DNA from: Amycolatopsis alba DSM 44262
GTDB taxonomy: Bacteria > Actinomycetota > Actinomycetes > Mycobacteriales > Pseudonocardiaceae
DNA: 64,000 nt
Assembly: GCF_000384215.1 (NCBI RefSeq)
Contig: NZ_KB913032.1
Location: 6,781,605-6,845,604, forward strand
Reading direction: 5' to 3'
Positions within the stretch are counted from its first letter, which is position 1. Every line of letters starts with the position of its first letter. Of this stretch, positions 56,459 through 64,000 are shown piece after piece. Position numbers and translations under genes: made by a program. The notes below the pieces were generated by a model. The model saw nothing but the letters and a program-made list of their open reading frames with translations. It was not told the DNA's origin and ran no database searches.

Positions 56459-57448
56459 TCAGGACAAGAGACCGCGATCCGAACGGCGTAGCAGGTCACC
56501 GACCGGGCGCCGCGCGGTTCGCCGAACCGAACCGTCCGGGTAGCCCAGTCGCATGATCATCTGAGGCGGCACCGGCAGGGACAGGGCGGCTGCCAGCCGG
56601 GTCCGTACGGCCGGCACGTGCAGCGGTTGAGACACCACCGACGCCGCCAGCCCCTCGTCCACCGCGGAGAGCCAGGTCCGTTGCATCGCCACGCCGGCCG
56701 ACACTCGCCCGGCCCGGCTGTCCTCCGCGCAGAAGATCAGGAGCGTCTCCTTTTCCAGCGTGGACGCGAGCGTGCGGACATCGGGGATCACACTCGTCTC
56801 CCGCACCAGACCGGCCCAGGGCAGGCTTGCCTTGTCGTACCCCGGCATCACCAGGCCATCACCGACGCCATCGGTACGCCAGGCCGAGGTCCAGGCGGCG
56901 AGCTCCGCCTGAAGCCCGGCGTCGCCCTTGATCGCCCTGGCCGCTGTTTCGAGAAGCTCGGCAAGGGTTTCCTTCTCCTCGGCCCCGACGGCGTGACAAA
57001 GGACGCCCTCCGGCACCGGATCGACGATCCTCGACAACGTCGTGGGCGCCACCGGCACCGGCGAAAAGGTCCTGCGATGGCTTCGCCTCCGCGAGATCGC
57101 GGTATAGGCGTGCAACTCGTGGTCCGAGGGTGGTTCACGGCCGATCGCGGCCACCACGGCGACGAGCGGTGGATAGCCGTCCGGCACCGCGACGTCCGCC
57201 TGCCACCCCAGGACACGAACGGCCAGGACGAGGTTGGCGAGCGCGGCACCGCAAGAGATGAGCCTGTCGGCTCCGCCAGGATCCTGATGGGGCAGGGCGA
57301 GATCGGTACGTTCACTCAGCTCGGCCCGCGATTCCGGCAGCGCCAGTGACCAAGGCTGGCTGTTGTGCACCGACGGCGCACGGACAACGGCCCTGGCCAG
57401 GACCTCCACCTCGCCGCTGGACCACTCTCGTTCGGTTCTGTCACGCAT
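56459..57448 (-). CDS. Acg-type nitroreductase family protein
   Basis: A 329-residue Acg-group protein with [39 protein letters not shown] and a C-terminal PQMIMRLGYPDG. It is closer in these motifs to the copy at 52754 than to that at 44222. ATG 57448 overlaps the end of the SulP gene by 8 bases, making it the third gene of the operon cyclase, SulP transporter, nitroreductase. Confidence 0.85.
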   Translation of the reverse strand: MRDRTEREWSSGEVEVLARAVVRAPSVHNSQPWSLALPESRAELSERTDLALPHQDPGGADRLISCGAALANLVLAVRVLGWQADVAVPDGYPPLVAVVAAIGREPPSDHELHAYTAISRRRSHRRTFSPVPVAPTTLSRIVDPVPEGVLCHAVGAEEKETLAELLETAARAIKGDAGLQAELAAWTSAWRTDGVGDGLVMPGYDKASLPWAGLVRETSVIPDVRTLASTLEKETLLIFCAEDSRAGRVSAGVAMQRTWLSAVDEGLAASVVSQPLHVPAVRTRLAAALSLPVPPQMIMRLGYPDGSVRRTARRPVGDLLRRSDRGLLS

Positions 57449-59096
57449 CGGTCGACCCCCTCGCCCGGTATGCCTCGACCACACTCGGCAAGGTCGGATA
57501 GAGACCTTTTTCCTCGATGAGGTCGAGCAGACCCGCGGCAGCGAGATCGTCGCGCAGTTCCTGCTTGACCCTGGCCATCGCGAAGGTGATCCCCCGTCCT
57601 CGCAGCTCCGTGACCAGGCCGCGGAGCGCGTCCGCGGCGGTGATGTCGAGTTCGACGTTGGCTTCGGCGTTCAGGACGAACCACTCGACCGGCTCGTTCC
57701 CGTCGAGGGACTGGAGCGCGCGCCGCCGGAAGTCGTCCGCGTTGGCGAAGCACAGAGGCGCGTCGTAGCGGTAGATGACCAGCCCCGGTTCGGTGGTCGA
57801 CTCCGGATAGTCGTCGACGTCGTGCATGCCCGGCACGCCGGGAACGAAGCCGAGGACGGCACCGTGCGGTCTCGCCAGCCTGCGCAGAAGATCCAGGATG
57901 GACAGTCCGACGGCGGCGAGAACTCCATAGAGGACATCGAGTGCCAGGACGGCCACGCAGGTCGACGCCGCCAGCACGAATTCGCTGCGCCGGAAGCGGG
58001 CGATCCGCTTGAACTCGCCGACCTCGATCAGTTTGAGCGCGGCGAACACGACGATTCCTCCCAGTGCGGCCTTGGGGAACACGGCCAGTACAGGGCCGGC
58101 GAAGAAGACCGTGGCGAGCACCGTCCCCAACGCGGTGATCGAGTACAGCTGTGTCCGGGCACCCATCGCCATCGCCAGCGCGGTCCTGCTCCCGCTCGAA
58201 CTGACCGGGAAACCGTGCAGCAGACCGGAGGTGACGTTCGACGCGGCGAGTGCGCGAAGCTCCCGGTCGGCGTCGACCCGGTCCCCGTGCTTGCCCGCGA
58301 AGGCCCGCGCGGTCAGGACGTTGTCGGAGAACCCCACGATCGCGATGCCCACCGCGGGCAACAACAGGTCGGGCAGGTCCGTGGCGGAGAGCGCGGGAAC
58401 ACCAGGTACGGGCAAGCCGGCATCGATCGCGCCGACCACTTCGACTCCCGCGCCGGTCAGGGAGAACGCGCTGACCACGCCTGCGGCGAGCAAGATCGCG
58501 GCCAACGGCCCGGGGAACCGGGGCGCCCAGCGCTGAAGTACCAGCAGGGACGCCGGCACCGATGCGCCCAGCAGCAGGGTTGGCCAGTGCACCTGGACGA
58601 CGTTGCCGAAAAATGAGACCAGTTCCGCGACGACGCCGTCACCTGTGACGGGAACTCCGGTCATCTTGCCCAGCTGGCTCACCGTCATCAGGACCGCGAT
58701 CCCGGCCATGTACCCGGTCAACACGGGTTTCGACAGCAGGTCCGCCAAGACCCCGAGCTTGGCCAGGCCGCCGAGCAGGCACAGTCCACCGACGAGCAAC
58801 GCGAGCGCCGCCGCCAGGGCGCCATAACGCAGTGGATCCCCGGCCGCGAGCGGTCCCAGGGCGACCGCGGTCATCAGTGCGGTGGTCGACTCGGGTCCCA
58901 CCGAGAGGAACTTCGACGAGCCCAGGAACGCGTAAACCGCGAGCGGTCCGATCGTGGCCCACAACCCGGCCTCGGGCGGCAGTCCCGCCACCTCGGCGTA
59001 GGCCATCACCTGAGGGACCAGGTAGGCCGCGACGGTGACCCCGGCCAGCAGATCGCCCCTCAGCCCTGCGCGCCGATAGCTGTTGGACGGGGTCAT
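57441..59096 (-). CDS. SulP-family anion transporter with STAS domain
   Basis: A 551-residue transporter. The sulphate transporter core has about 11-12 helices with the family N-terminal pattern VTVAAYLVPQVMAYAEVAGLPPEAGLW and later GFPVSSSGSRTALAMAMGA. The C-terminal STAS domain (about 430-545) has VIYRYDAPLCFANADDFRRR and ANVELDITAADALRGLV. It would take up sulphate or other anions. A DosR-controlled SulP protein (Rv1739c) occurs in M. tuberculosis. ATG 59096 overlaps the cyclase stop as ATGA. Confidence 0.9.
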   Translation of the reverse strand: MTPSNSYRRAGLRGDLLAGVTVAAYLVPQVMAYAEVAGLPPEAGLWATIGPLAVYAFLGSSKFLSVGPESTTALMTAVALGPLAAGDPLRYGALAAALALLVGGLCLLGGLAKLGVLADLLSKPVLTGYMAGIAVLMTVSQLGKMTGVPVTGDGVVAELVSFFGNVVQVHWPTLLLGASVPASLLVLQRWAPRFPGPLAAILLAAGVVSAFSLTGAGVEVVGAIDAGLPVPGVPALSATDLPDLLLPAVGIAIVGFSDNVLTARAFAGKHGDRVDADRELRALAASNVTSGLLHGFPVSSSGSRTALAMAMGARTQLYSITALGTVLATVFFAGPVLAVFPKAALGGIVVFAALKLIEVGEFKRIARFRRSEFVLAASTCVAVLALDVLYGVLAAVGLSILDLLRRLARPHGAVLGFVPGVPGMHDVDDYPESTTEPGLVIYRYDAPLCFANADDFRRRALQSLDGNEPVEWFVLNAEANVELDITAADALRGLVTELRGRGITFAMARVKQELRDDLAAAGLLDLIEEKGLYPTLPSVVEAYRARGSTDA

Positions 59097-60217
59097 CGGT
59101 GCCTCCTGGCCACAGCGCGATACAACGAAGGCGGCAGCCCGGAAAAGAGCCTTCCCTCCTGAGCGACCGAACTCGCCTCGTCGAGAAACCGCAGCACCGG
59201 TTCGGCCGATGTGCGATCGAACAACGCCGTGAAAACTCGCTCCAGCTGGGCCGGATCCCTGGTGATCGCGTCGAGCAGCGCGGCGTCGAACAGGTGATAT
59301 CGAGGTCGTGGCTTCGGCAGATCGAAAGGATGTGCCTTGGTCACGAGGGAGTTCACGATCGCCGCACTGTCGGTTTGGATCCGTTCGAAGGCGTATCCGG
59401 TCGAAGCCTTGACCATTCCCGCCTTCGTGCCGATGGCGAGGACCGAACCACGCCGGCGATCGACCGGGTGGGCGGACAAGGGCAGCGCCCCGGATTCTTC
59501 TTTTCCGACAGTGCATTCCCGGAGCCCGAGCACTTCGGAGATGTATTCGCCGAGCGCGTGCCGCTGCTCCTTCACATAAGCCACGCCGTGCGAGCGAGCC
59601 GCCGCGAAGGAGGTGTGCTCCACCAAGGCCTCCTGAGGACCTCGCGGAAGAACGTAGAGGAAGCTCGCCGCCCGGCGTTGCGAGGTGCGGAAGTCGAAGA
59701 ACGTCGGGATCGCCGGGTCGAACGCCGGGGCGGCGGTGCGCACGTGCCAGCCGCGGAAGATCAGCCAAGCGTCGATCCTCTGCGGTCCGGGTCCGAGCAC
59801 ACTGTCGAACACCCAATCCGCGTACATCGCCTCGCCGTCCACAAGGACTTCCGCACCTTCGCCCGCCTGCCTGATCCCGCTGATGTGTCCACTGTGGAAT
59901 ATGAACCCGCCATGCCTTGACGTCATTCGGGTGACCGCCGCGGCGAAGTCGTCACCTCGGACGAACCGGTAGCGGTAGGCGCCGAGGTCGACGATCCGCT
60001 CGCGGCCGCCCGCGTGAACCCGGAACCGATCGAACGTGCGGGACACGGCCGTGTCGAGCAGGCCTGGTCGGTCCGACCAGGAAGCCCAGCCGGCCTGTGC
60101 GATCGGCCGGCTGCCGTCGTCGACGACGGTGATCGGCCCGAGCGGTTCCGTCCGGGCGGCGAGGTGTGCCGCCAGGCTGAGCCCGCTGAGCCCTCCACCG
60201 GCGATGAGGATCCTCAT
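59093..60217 (-). CDS. Lycopene cyclase family flavoprotein
   Basis: A 374-residue flavoprotein. The dinucleotide-binding motif is ILIAGGGLSGLSLAAHL at the N-terminus. Family segments are YADWVFDSVLGPG, LIFRGWHVRT, FFDFRTSQRRAASFLYVLPRG, EHTSF and GTKAGMVKASTGYAF, all typical of bacterial CrtL-type lycopene beta-cyclases. It would close the ionone rings of carotenoids. The window holds no phytoene synthase or desaturase. It shares a divergent upstream region, with candidate DosR-type boxes, with the USP gene at 60367. Confidence 0.85.
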   Translation of the reverse strand: MRILIAGGGLSGLSLAAHLAARTEPLGPITVVDDGSRPIAQAGWASWSDRPGLLDTAVSRTFDRFRVHAGGRERIVDLGAYRYRFVRGDDFAAAVTRMTSRHGGFIFHSGHISGIRQAGEGAEVLVDGEAMYADWVFDSVLGPGPQRIDAWLIFRGWHVRTAAPAFDPAIPTFFDFRTSQRRAASFLYVLPRGPQEALVEHTSFAAARSHGVAYVKEQRHALGEYISEVLGLRECTVGKEESGALPLSAHPVDRRRGSVLAIGTKAGMVKASTGYAFERIQTDSAAIVNSLVTKAHPFDLPKPRPRYHLFDAALLDAITRDPAQLERVFTALFDRTSAEPVLRFLDEASSVAQEGRLFSGLPPSLYRAVARRHR

Positions 60218-60286
60218 CGATCGAGTCCACAGCCGCGCGCACCCGCACGCTAGTGCCCAGTGGCGCGCCTGGGGTCCCGTGAATCC

Positions 60287-60301
60287 GGGACCAACGGCAC
60301 C
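60287..60301. promoter_or_regulatory. Candidate DosR-type boxes in a divergent promoter
   Basis: GGGACCAACGGCACC agrees with the local motif at 11 of 15 positions. A facing GGTCCC lies at 60273-60278, giving GGTCCC-N8-GGGACC. The pair sits between the cyclase operon (-) and a USP operon (+). Confidence 0.4.
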
Positions 60302-60366
60302 GGTCGAGTCCGGCCGCGTGCTCTTAGCTTTGCGGCATGAGCCGTGATGAGCGAAAGGATCCGATC

Positions 60367-61275
60367 ATGAGCCGCCCCCTCCCGTCGGCCGGACCGATCG
60401 TGGTCGGCGTCGACGGATCCGCCGGGTCCAAGGCGGCCACCGTCTGGAGCGCGCAGGCGGCCGAGCGACACGACGCGCCTCTCGTTCTCCTGCACGCACT
60501 GGCGATCCCCGACTTCTACGCGGGCCCGACCGTGCCACCGACCGAGGAACTCCTGCACAAGGTACGCGTCCGCGGCGAATCCATCGCACGGGAGATGACC
60601 GAGGTGGCCGAACACGTCGCCGTGTCCGCGGTCGAAACCAGGATCTCCGACGACGCCCCCGCCCTCGCACTGCTCGACGTCTCCCGTGACGCCAGGATGA
60701 TCGTTCTCGGCTCGACCGAGCACAACCGCCTCACCTCGTTGTTCGGCGGCTCGGTCACGACTTCGCTGGCGGCCCATGCGTCGTGCCCGGTCGTCTCGGT
60801 CCGCGGCCGCACCTGGGATCTGCCCGGCGCACGGAACCGGCCGGTCGTGGTCGGCGTCGACGGCGGTTCCACCAGCGACCTCGCTCTCACGGCCGCCTTC
60901 GCCGAGGCAAGCGCCCGCGACGCCGAGCTGATCGCCGTCCACGCATGGGGCCACGTCGGCGGCTCGCGGTCCTTCGGAGACTCTCTCGGCAACTACGAGT
61001 GGGAACTCGTCGCCGAGTCCGCGCGGAACAGGGTCGCCGGACAGCTCGCGCCATTCCGCGACAGCCATCCGGACGTCAAGGTCCAGCAGGTCGCCGTTCG
61101 CGACGATCCGCGCCAGGAACTGCTCCGCTGGAGCGTGAAAGCTCAGCTGATCATCGTCGGAAGCCGGGGACGGGGCGGGTTTCGCGGTCTCCTTCTCGGT
61201 TCGACCGGACAGGCCTTGCTGCACCACGCCGCCTGCCCGGTCTTGATCGCCCGCACCGCGGCGCCCGGAAAGTGA
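60367..61275 (+). CDS. Tandem universal stress protein
   Basis: A 302-residue protein with two USP domains: IVVGVDGSAGSKAATVW to LGSTEHNRLTSLFGGSV (a degenerate ATP loop), and VVVGVDGGSTSDLALTA to VGSRGRGGFRGLLLGSTG (intact loop). ATG 60367 follows AAAGGA; an in-frame ATG at 60337 would add 10 residues. It lies 10 bases before a CBS-BON gene, in one operon. Confidence 0.9.
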   Translation: MSRPLPSAGPIVVGVDGSAGSKAATVWSAQAAERHDAPLVLLHALAIPDFYAGPTVPPTEELLHKVRVRGESIAREMTEVAEHVAVSAVETRISDDAPALALLDVSRDARMIVLGSTEHNRLTSLFGGSVTTSLAAHASCPVVSVRGRTWDLPGARNRPVVVGVDGGSTSDLALTAAFAEASARDAELIAVHAWGHVGGSRSFGDSLGNYEWELVAESARNRVAGQLAPFRDSHPDVKVQQVAVRDDPRQELLRWSVKAQLIIVGSRGRGGFRGLLLGSTGQALLHHAACPVLIARTAAPGK

Positions 61276-61285
61276 AGGAAGAGCA

Positions 61286-61951
61286 ATGCGCACGACCGTT
61301 TCCCAAGTCATGACAGACAGCCCGATCGCGGTCACGCCGGACACGACCTACAAACGGCTCGCCGGACTGATGGCGCTGCACCGGATCAGCGCGATCCCCA
61401 TCGTCGACGAGGCCGGTGTCCCGGTCGGTGTCGTGTCCGAGGCCGACCTTCTCGCACGGTTCCGGCGTCCCCGAGCCTCCTTCGTCTCCGGCCGCCACGC
61501 CAAGGACGAGGTACGGAAAGCGAACGGACTTCTCGCGAAAGACCTGATGACCGCGCCGGTTCTGACCGTCGGCGGCCGGGATTCCGTCGACGTGGCGGCG
61601 GCTTTGCTTGCGCGCAAGGGCGTCCGGCGGCTGTTCGTCGTCGAGGACGGGAAACTGACCGGGGTCGTCTCACGCCGGGATCTGCTGTCGAGCTTCCAGC
61701 GTCCGGACGAGGAGATCCGCCACGACATCGAACGCGACGTCCTCACCGGCATCCTCTGGACTGCGCCGGGTCAGGCGTCCGTGACCGTCGAGGACGGCGT
61801 CGTCACCCTGCTCGGCAGGCTCGACAACCGTGGCGCCGTCGAACGGGCCGGTGCGCTCGTCGCGGACGTCGCCGGCGTGGTCGAGGTGCGGAACCGGCTC
61901 GACTTCGTCTGGGACGACGAAACGATCCGCTCCGCCGCCCTCGGCATCTGA
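61286..61951 (+). CDS. CBS-BON domain protein
   Basis: A 221-residue protein with two CBS domains (VSQVMTDSPIAVTPDTTYK to PVGVVSEADLL, and AKDLMTAPVLTVGGRDSV to LTGVVSRRDLL) and a BON domain (GQASVTVEDGVVTLLGRLD). It is complete, unlike the paralogue at 29573. ATG 61286 is preceded by GAAGGAAG. It probably binds adenine nucleotides. Confidence 0.85.
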   Translation: MRTTVSQVMTDSPIAVTPDTTYKRLAGLMALHRISAIPIVDEAGVPVGVVSEADLLARFRRPRASFVSGRHAKDEVRKANGLLAKDLMTAPVLTVGGRDSVDVAAALLARKGVRRLFVVEDGKLTGVVSRRDLLSSFQRPDEEIRHDIERDVLTGILWTAPGQASVTVEDGVVTLLGRLDNRGAVERAGALVADVAGVVEVRNRLDFVWDDETIRSAALGI

Positions 61952-61973
61952 CAGCCGGCAGCGTCGCCGGCTG
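61952..61973 (+). terminator. Hairpin after the CBS-BON gene
   Basis: CAGCCGGC (61952-61959) pairs with GCCGGCTG (61966-61973) across 6 bases, directly after the CBS stop. No T-run follows, as is common in high-GC actinobacteria. Confidence 0.5.
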
Positions 61974-62147
61974 CACCAGTGTGTGTCGTCCCCGCCGCAC
62001 ATCGACAGCTGATCCGCGCCTGCCGGGCGAGCCTCGCCGCGGCGCATGACGATGGCCTCGCATACCCGGGCCTTTCGGCCCCAGAGCCGCGCACCACTCC
62101 GTAACAGACTGGATTCGACCATCAAGGCAGAATTCGAGGAGAATTCC

Positions 62148-62732
62148 ATGGCCACCACCGAAAGCGGCCACCGCCACACAGTTCCCGCCGGTGACCTGAA
62201 CATCCACACAGGACAGAGCACGGGCGCCAAGAGTCTCGCGGTGCTCCGCATCGCGACCGGGTTGTTGTTCCTGTGGGCTTTCGCCGACAAGACCTTCGGC
62301 TTCGGCTACGCGACGTCTTCCGGCAACGCGTGGATCAACGGCGGTTCGCCGACGAAAGGCTTCCTGAGCCGGGTCGACGTCGGCCCGTTCGCCGAGACGA
62401 TGCGTTCCTGGGGCGGCACCTGGTGGGCGGACTGGCTGTTCATGGCCGGTCTGCTCGGCATCGGTCTCGCCGTGACCTTGGGGATCGCCCTGCGGCTTTC
62501 CGCCGTCACCGGAACCGTGATGATGTTGCTGATGTGGGTGGCCGAGTGGCCGCCCTCCCGGACCACCGCCGCGGGCGAACCGACGATGTCGACCAACCCT
62601 GTGATCGACTACCACCTCGTCTACGCCCTCGTCCTCATCGCGCTGGCCGCGACGGCTGCCGGGGTGACCTGGGGGCTCGGTAATCTCTGGTCCCGCATGC
62701 GGTTCGTCGACCGCAACCACTGGCTCCGCTGA
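62148..62732 (+). CDS. DoxX-family membrane protein
   Basis: A 194-residue membrane protein with four helices. The first (LAVLRIATGLLFLWAFADK) matches the DoxX/DoxD pattern, followed by the conserved periplasmic GSPTKGFLSR region, MAGLLGIGLAVTLGIALRL and YHLVYALVLIALAATAAGV. ATG 62148 follows GAGGAG. Family members take part in quinone-linked thiosulphate oxidation or respond to oxidative stress; the exact role here is unknown. A strong hairpin ends the gene. Confidence 0.8.
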   Translation: MATTESGHRHTVPAGDLNIHTGQSTGAKSLAVLRIATGLLFLWAFADKTFGFGYATSSGNAWINGGSPTKGFLSRVDVGPFAETMRSWGGTWWADWLFMAGLLGIGLAVTLGIALRLSAVTGTVMMLLMWVAEWPPSRTTAAGEPTMSTNPVIDYHLVYALVLIALAATAAGVTWGLGNLWSRMRFVDRNHWLR

Positions 62733-62746
62733 ACCACGGCCGGCAA

Positions 62747-62801
62747 GTCCGTGAAGGCCTCCTTGAGGGACTCTGGGTCCCTCAAGGAGGCCTTGACGGA
62801 C
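62747..62801. terminator. Bidirectional terminator hairpin
   Basis: A 25-bp stem with a single mismatch (62747-62771 with 62777-62801, 5-base loop) lies between the convergent DoxX and acyl-CoA synthetase genes. Confidence 0.85.
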
Positions 62802-62804
62802 CGT

Positions 62805-64000
62805 TCAGCGCAGCGCCCGAAGATACGGATCGCTATGCGGCCGGCGCCGGACGAGCACACGGGCCGCACCCACCGCAGCGCCTTCGGGGGAGGCCAGCAC
62901 CGGATCGAGGTCGACGTCCACGACCTCGGGCGACGACTCCACCATCCGGCTCACCCGCAGCAGAAGGTTCCGCACCGCCGCCTTGTCGACAGAGCCGTCA
63001 CCGTCACCGAAGAGCAGGTGAGCCGACCGCAGGCCGTCCATCAGGCCGTCGACGCCGGCGGTCGTGAGCGGGCAGAGGGCGGTGGCGCGGTCGTCGAGCA
63101 GTGCCTCGTCCAGGCCGCCGAGACCGAGCACGATCACCGGACCGAAGGTCTCGTCGATCTGCGCGCGCACGATCAGTTCCGTGTCACCGAACCTGCGTCC
63201 CGTGCTCCGGATTCCGAAGCAGCCGACGAACTCCTCGCTGTCCTTTCGGGACAACCAGCCACCGTCGGGATGTGCCGCGAGGTACTCGTCGACGAGTCGG
63301 GCGGCTGTCACCAGGTCGGTGTCGTCCAAGTCGGGGATCACGCCCTCGGCCTTCTTCAGCCACAGGGAACGGACGGCCAGTTTCGCCATGATCACGGCTG
63401 CCTCTTCGACATCGCCATAGCAAGGGACGCCCGCGTGCGCGGTCACGGATTCCAGCTGACCGAGCCGTACCGCCAGAACAGGTTTTCCCTGTTCCGGCGG
63501 TTTGAGCGCGGCGAGTGGATCTCCGACGCCGGTCGGCACGCCGGCCGCGATCACCGCGTCGACGGCGTCGTCCGCGAGCACGGCCGACACGCAAGCGGCG
63601 AACGTCTCCGCGGTGACGGCGGCACTGGTGTCGAGTGGATTTCCCACGGTCGCGTGTCCGGGCAGCAGGCGGCGCAGTCCGGCGACGGTGTCCGCGCTCA
63701 ACTCCGGGGCTCGCAGACCGTGACGGGTACAGGCTTCGGCGCCGAGCACCGCGGCGCCGCCCGCGTTGCTCACCACGACCACCCGATCGCCCGCCGGGAG
63801 GGGCTGCCACGACAAGGCGGCGAGGAGCCCGACCACCTCGGTCACGGAATCCACGACGAGGGCACCTGCCTGCCCGAACAATGCTCCCTTCGTGGCGGCC
63901 GGGGTCGCTCGCGCCGATGTGTGCGCGGCCGCGGCTCGCTGAGCGGCCGCCGTGCCGGCACCGCGAATGGCCACCACCGGCTTCTCCCGCGCGAGTGCGC
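62805..64000 (-). CDS. ADP-forming acyl-CoA synthetase, partial
   Basis: The visible 398 codons are the C-terminal part; the frame runs off the right edge. First comes a succinyl-CoA ligase-like flavodoxin domain (VVVVSNAGGAAVLGAEACTRHG, GNPLDTSAAVTAETFAACV), then a short ATP-grasp remainder (FGPVIVLGLGGLDEALLDDRA, VVDVDLDPVLASPEG). Compared with family members the first lobe of the ATP-grasp domain, about 100 residues between FGIRSTGRRF and ELIVRAQID, appears to be missing without a frame change. Intact enzymes join acetate or other acids to CoA using ATP. Confidence 0.75.
   Translation of the reverse strand, partial: ALAREKPVVAIRGAGTAAAQRAAAAHTSARATPAATKGALFGQAGALVVDSVTEVVGLLAALSWQPLPAGDRVVVVSNAGGAAVLGAEACTRHGLRAPELSADTVAGLRRLLPGHATVGNPLDTSAAVTAETFAACVSAVLADDAVDAVIAAGVPTGVGDPLAALKPPEQGKPVLAVRLGQLESVTAHAGVPCYGDVEEAAVIMAKLAVRSLWLKKAEGVIPDLDDTDLVTAARLVDEYLAAHPDGGWLSRKDSEEFVGCFGIRSTGRRFGDTELIVRAQIDETFGPVIVLGLGGLDEALLDDRATALCPLTTAGVDGLMDGLRSAHLLFGDGDGSVDKAAVRNLLLRVSRMVESSPEVVDVDLDPVLASPEGAAVGAARVLVRRRPHSDPYLRALR

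Overview
The window is GC-rich, with strongly G/C-biased third codon positions, many 4-base start/stop overlaps (ATGA, GTGA) and common GTG starts. Gene families such as a SigD/ShbA-like sigma factor, Acg-type nitroreductases, WS/DGAT acyltransferases, tandem USP proteins and a DosR/DosS-like pair point to an actinobacterium. A Pseudonocardiaceae member such as Amycolatopsis is my inference; no rRNA, tRNA or CRISPR was seen to anchor it.

Two regions differ in character. Bases 1 to about 28,000 are accessory. They hold a KAP-type membrane P-loop NTPase (627-2996), a divergent sigma-like protein with an ECF sigma factor (5526-3836, minus), a NACHT NTPase with an N-terminal PD-(D/E)XK-like nuclease domain (6730-9537), and a graspetide cluster (precursor, ATP-grasp ligase, isoaspartyl-type methyltransferase; 12768-10380, minus). 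Next come a tyrosine recombinase (13766-15106) and a ubiquitin-like conjugation cassette: a beta-grasp Ubl, an E2-like protein and a JAB-E1 fusion (16526-18536). The cassette is divergent from an XRE repressor and an ImmA/IrrE peptidase. From 20.2 to 24.9 kb lies a stretch of broken genes (TetR and carotenoid oxygenase halves, a CheB piece, a phage head protein, a Tn3 transposase piece) around an intact SoxR-MFS operon. A sortase pair and an HAF-repeat secreted protein follow.

Bases 28,400 to 64,000 look like a dormancy/hypoxia island comparable to the mycobacterial DosR regulon. It holds a DosR-like response regulator (53972-54649) and a GAF-GAF histidine kinase (56362-54641), three tandem-USP proteins, three CBS-BON proteins (one damaged), three Acg-type nitroreductases and two WS/DGAT acyltransferases. 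It also holds PEP synthase, two P-type ATPases (one fused to a hemerythrin domain), a SulP transporter, an MBL-fold nuclease, a lycopene cyclase and a flavodoxin. A 15-base near-palindrome, GGGACCTTCGGCCCT and close variants, lies upstream of several of these operons and resembles the DosR dormancy box, so the island probably carries its own regulator and its targets.

The right edge cuts an ADP-forming acyl-CoA synthetase. Apparent frameshifts in an ABC transporter ATPase (inside Walker A) and in a neighbouring CBS gene may be real decay or homopolymer sequencing errors.
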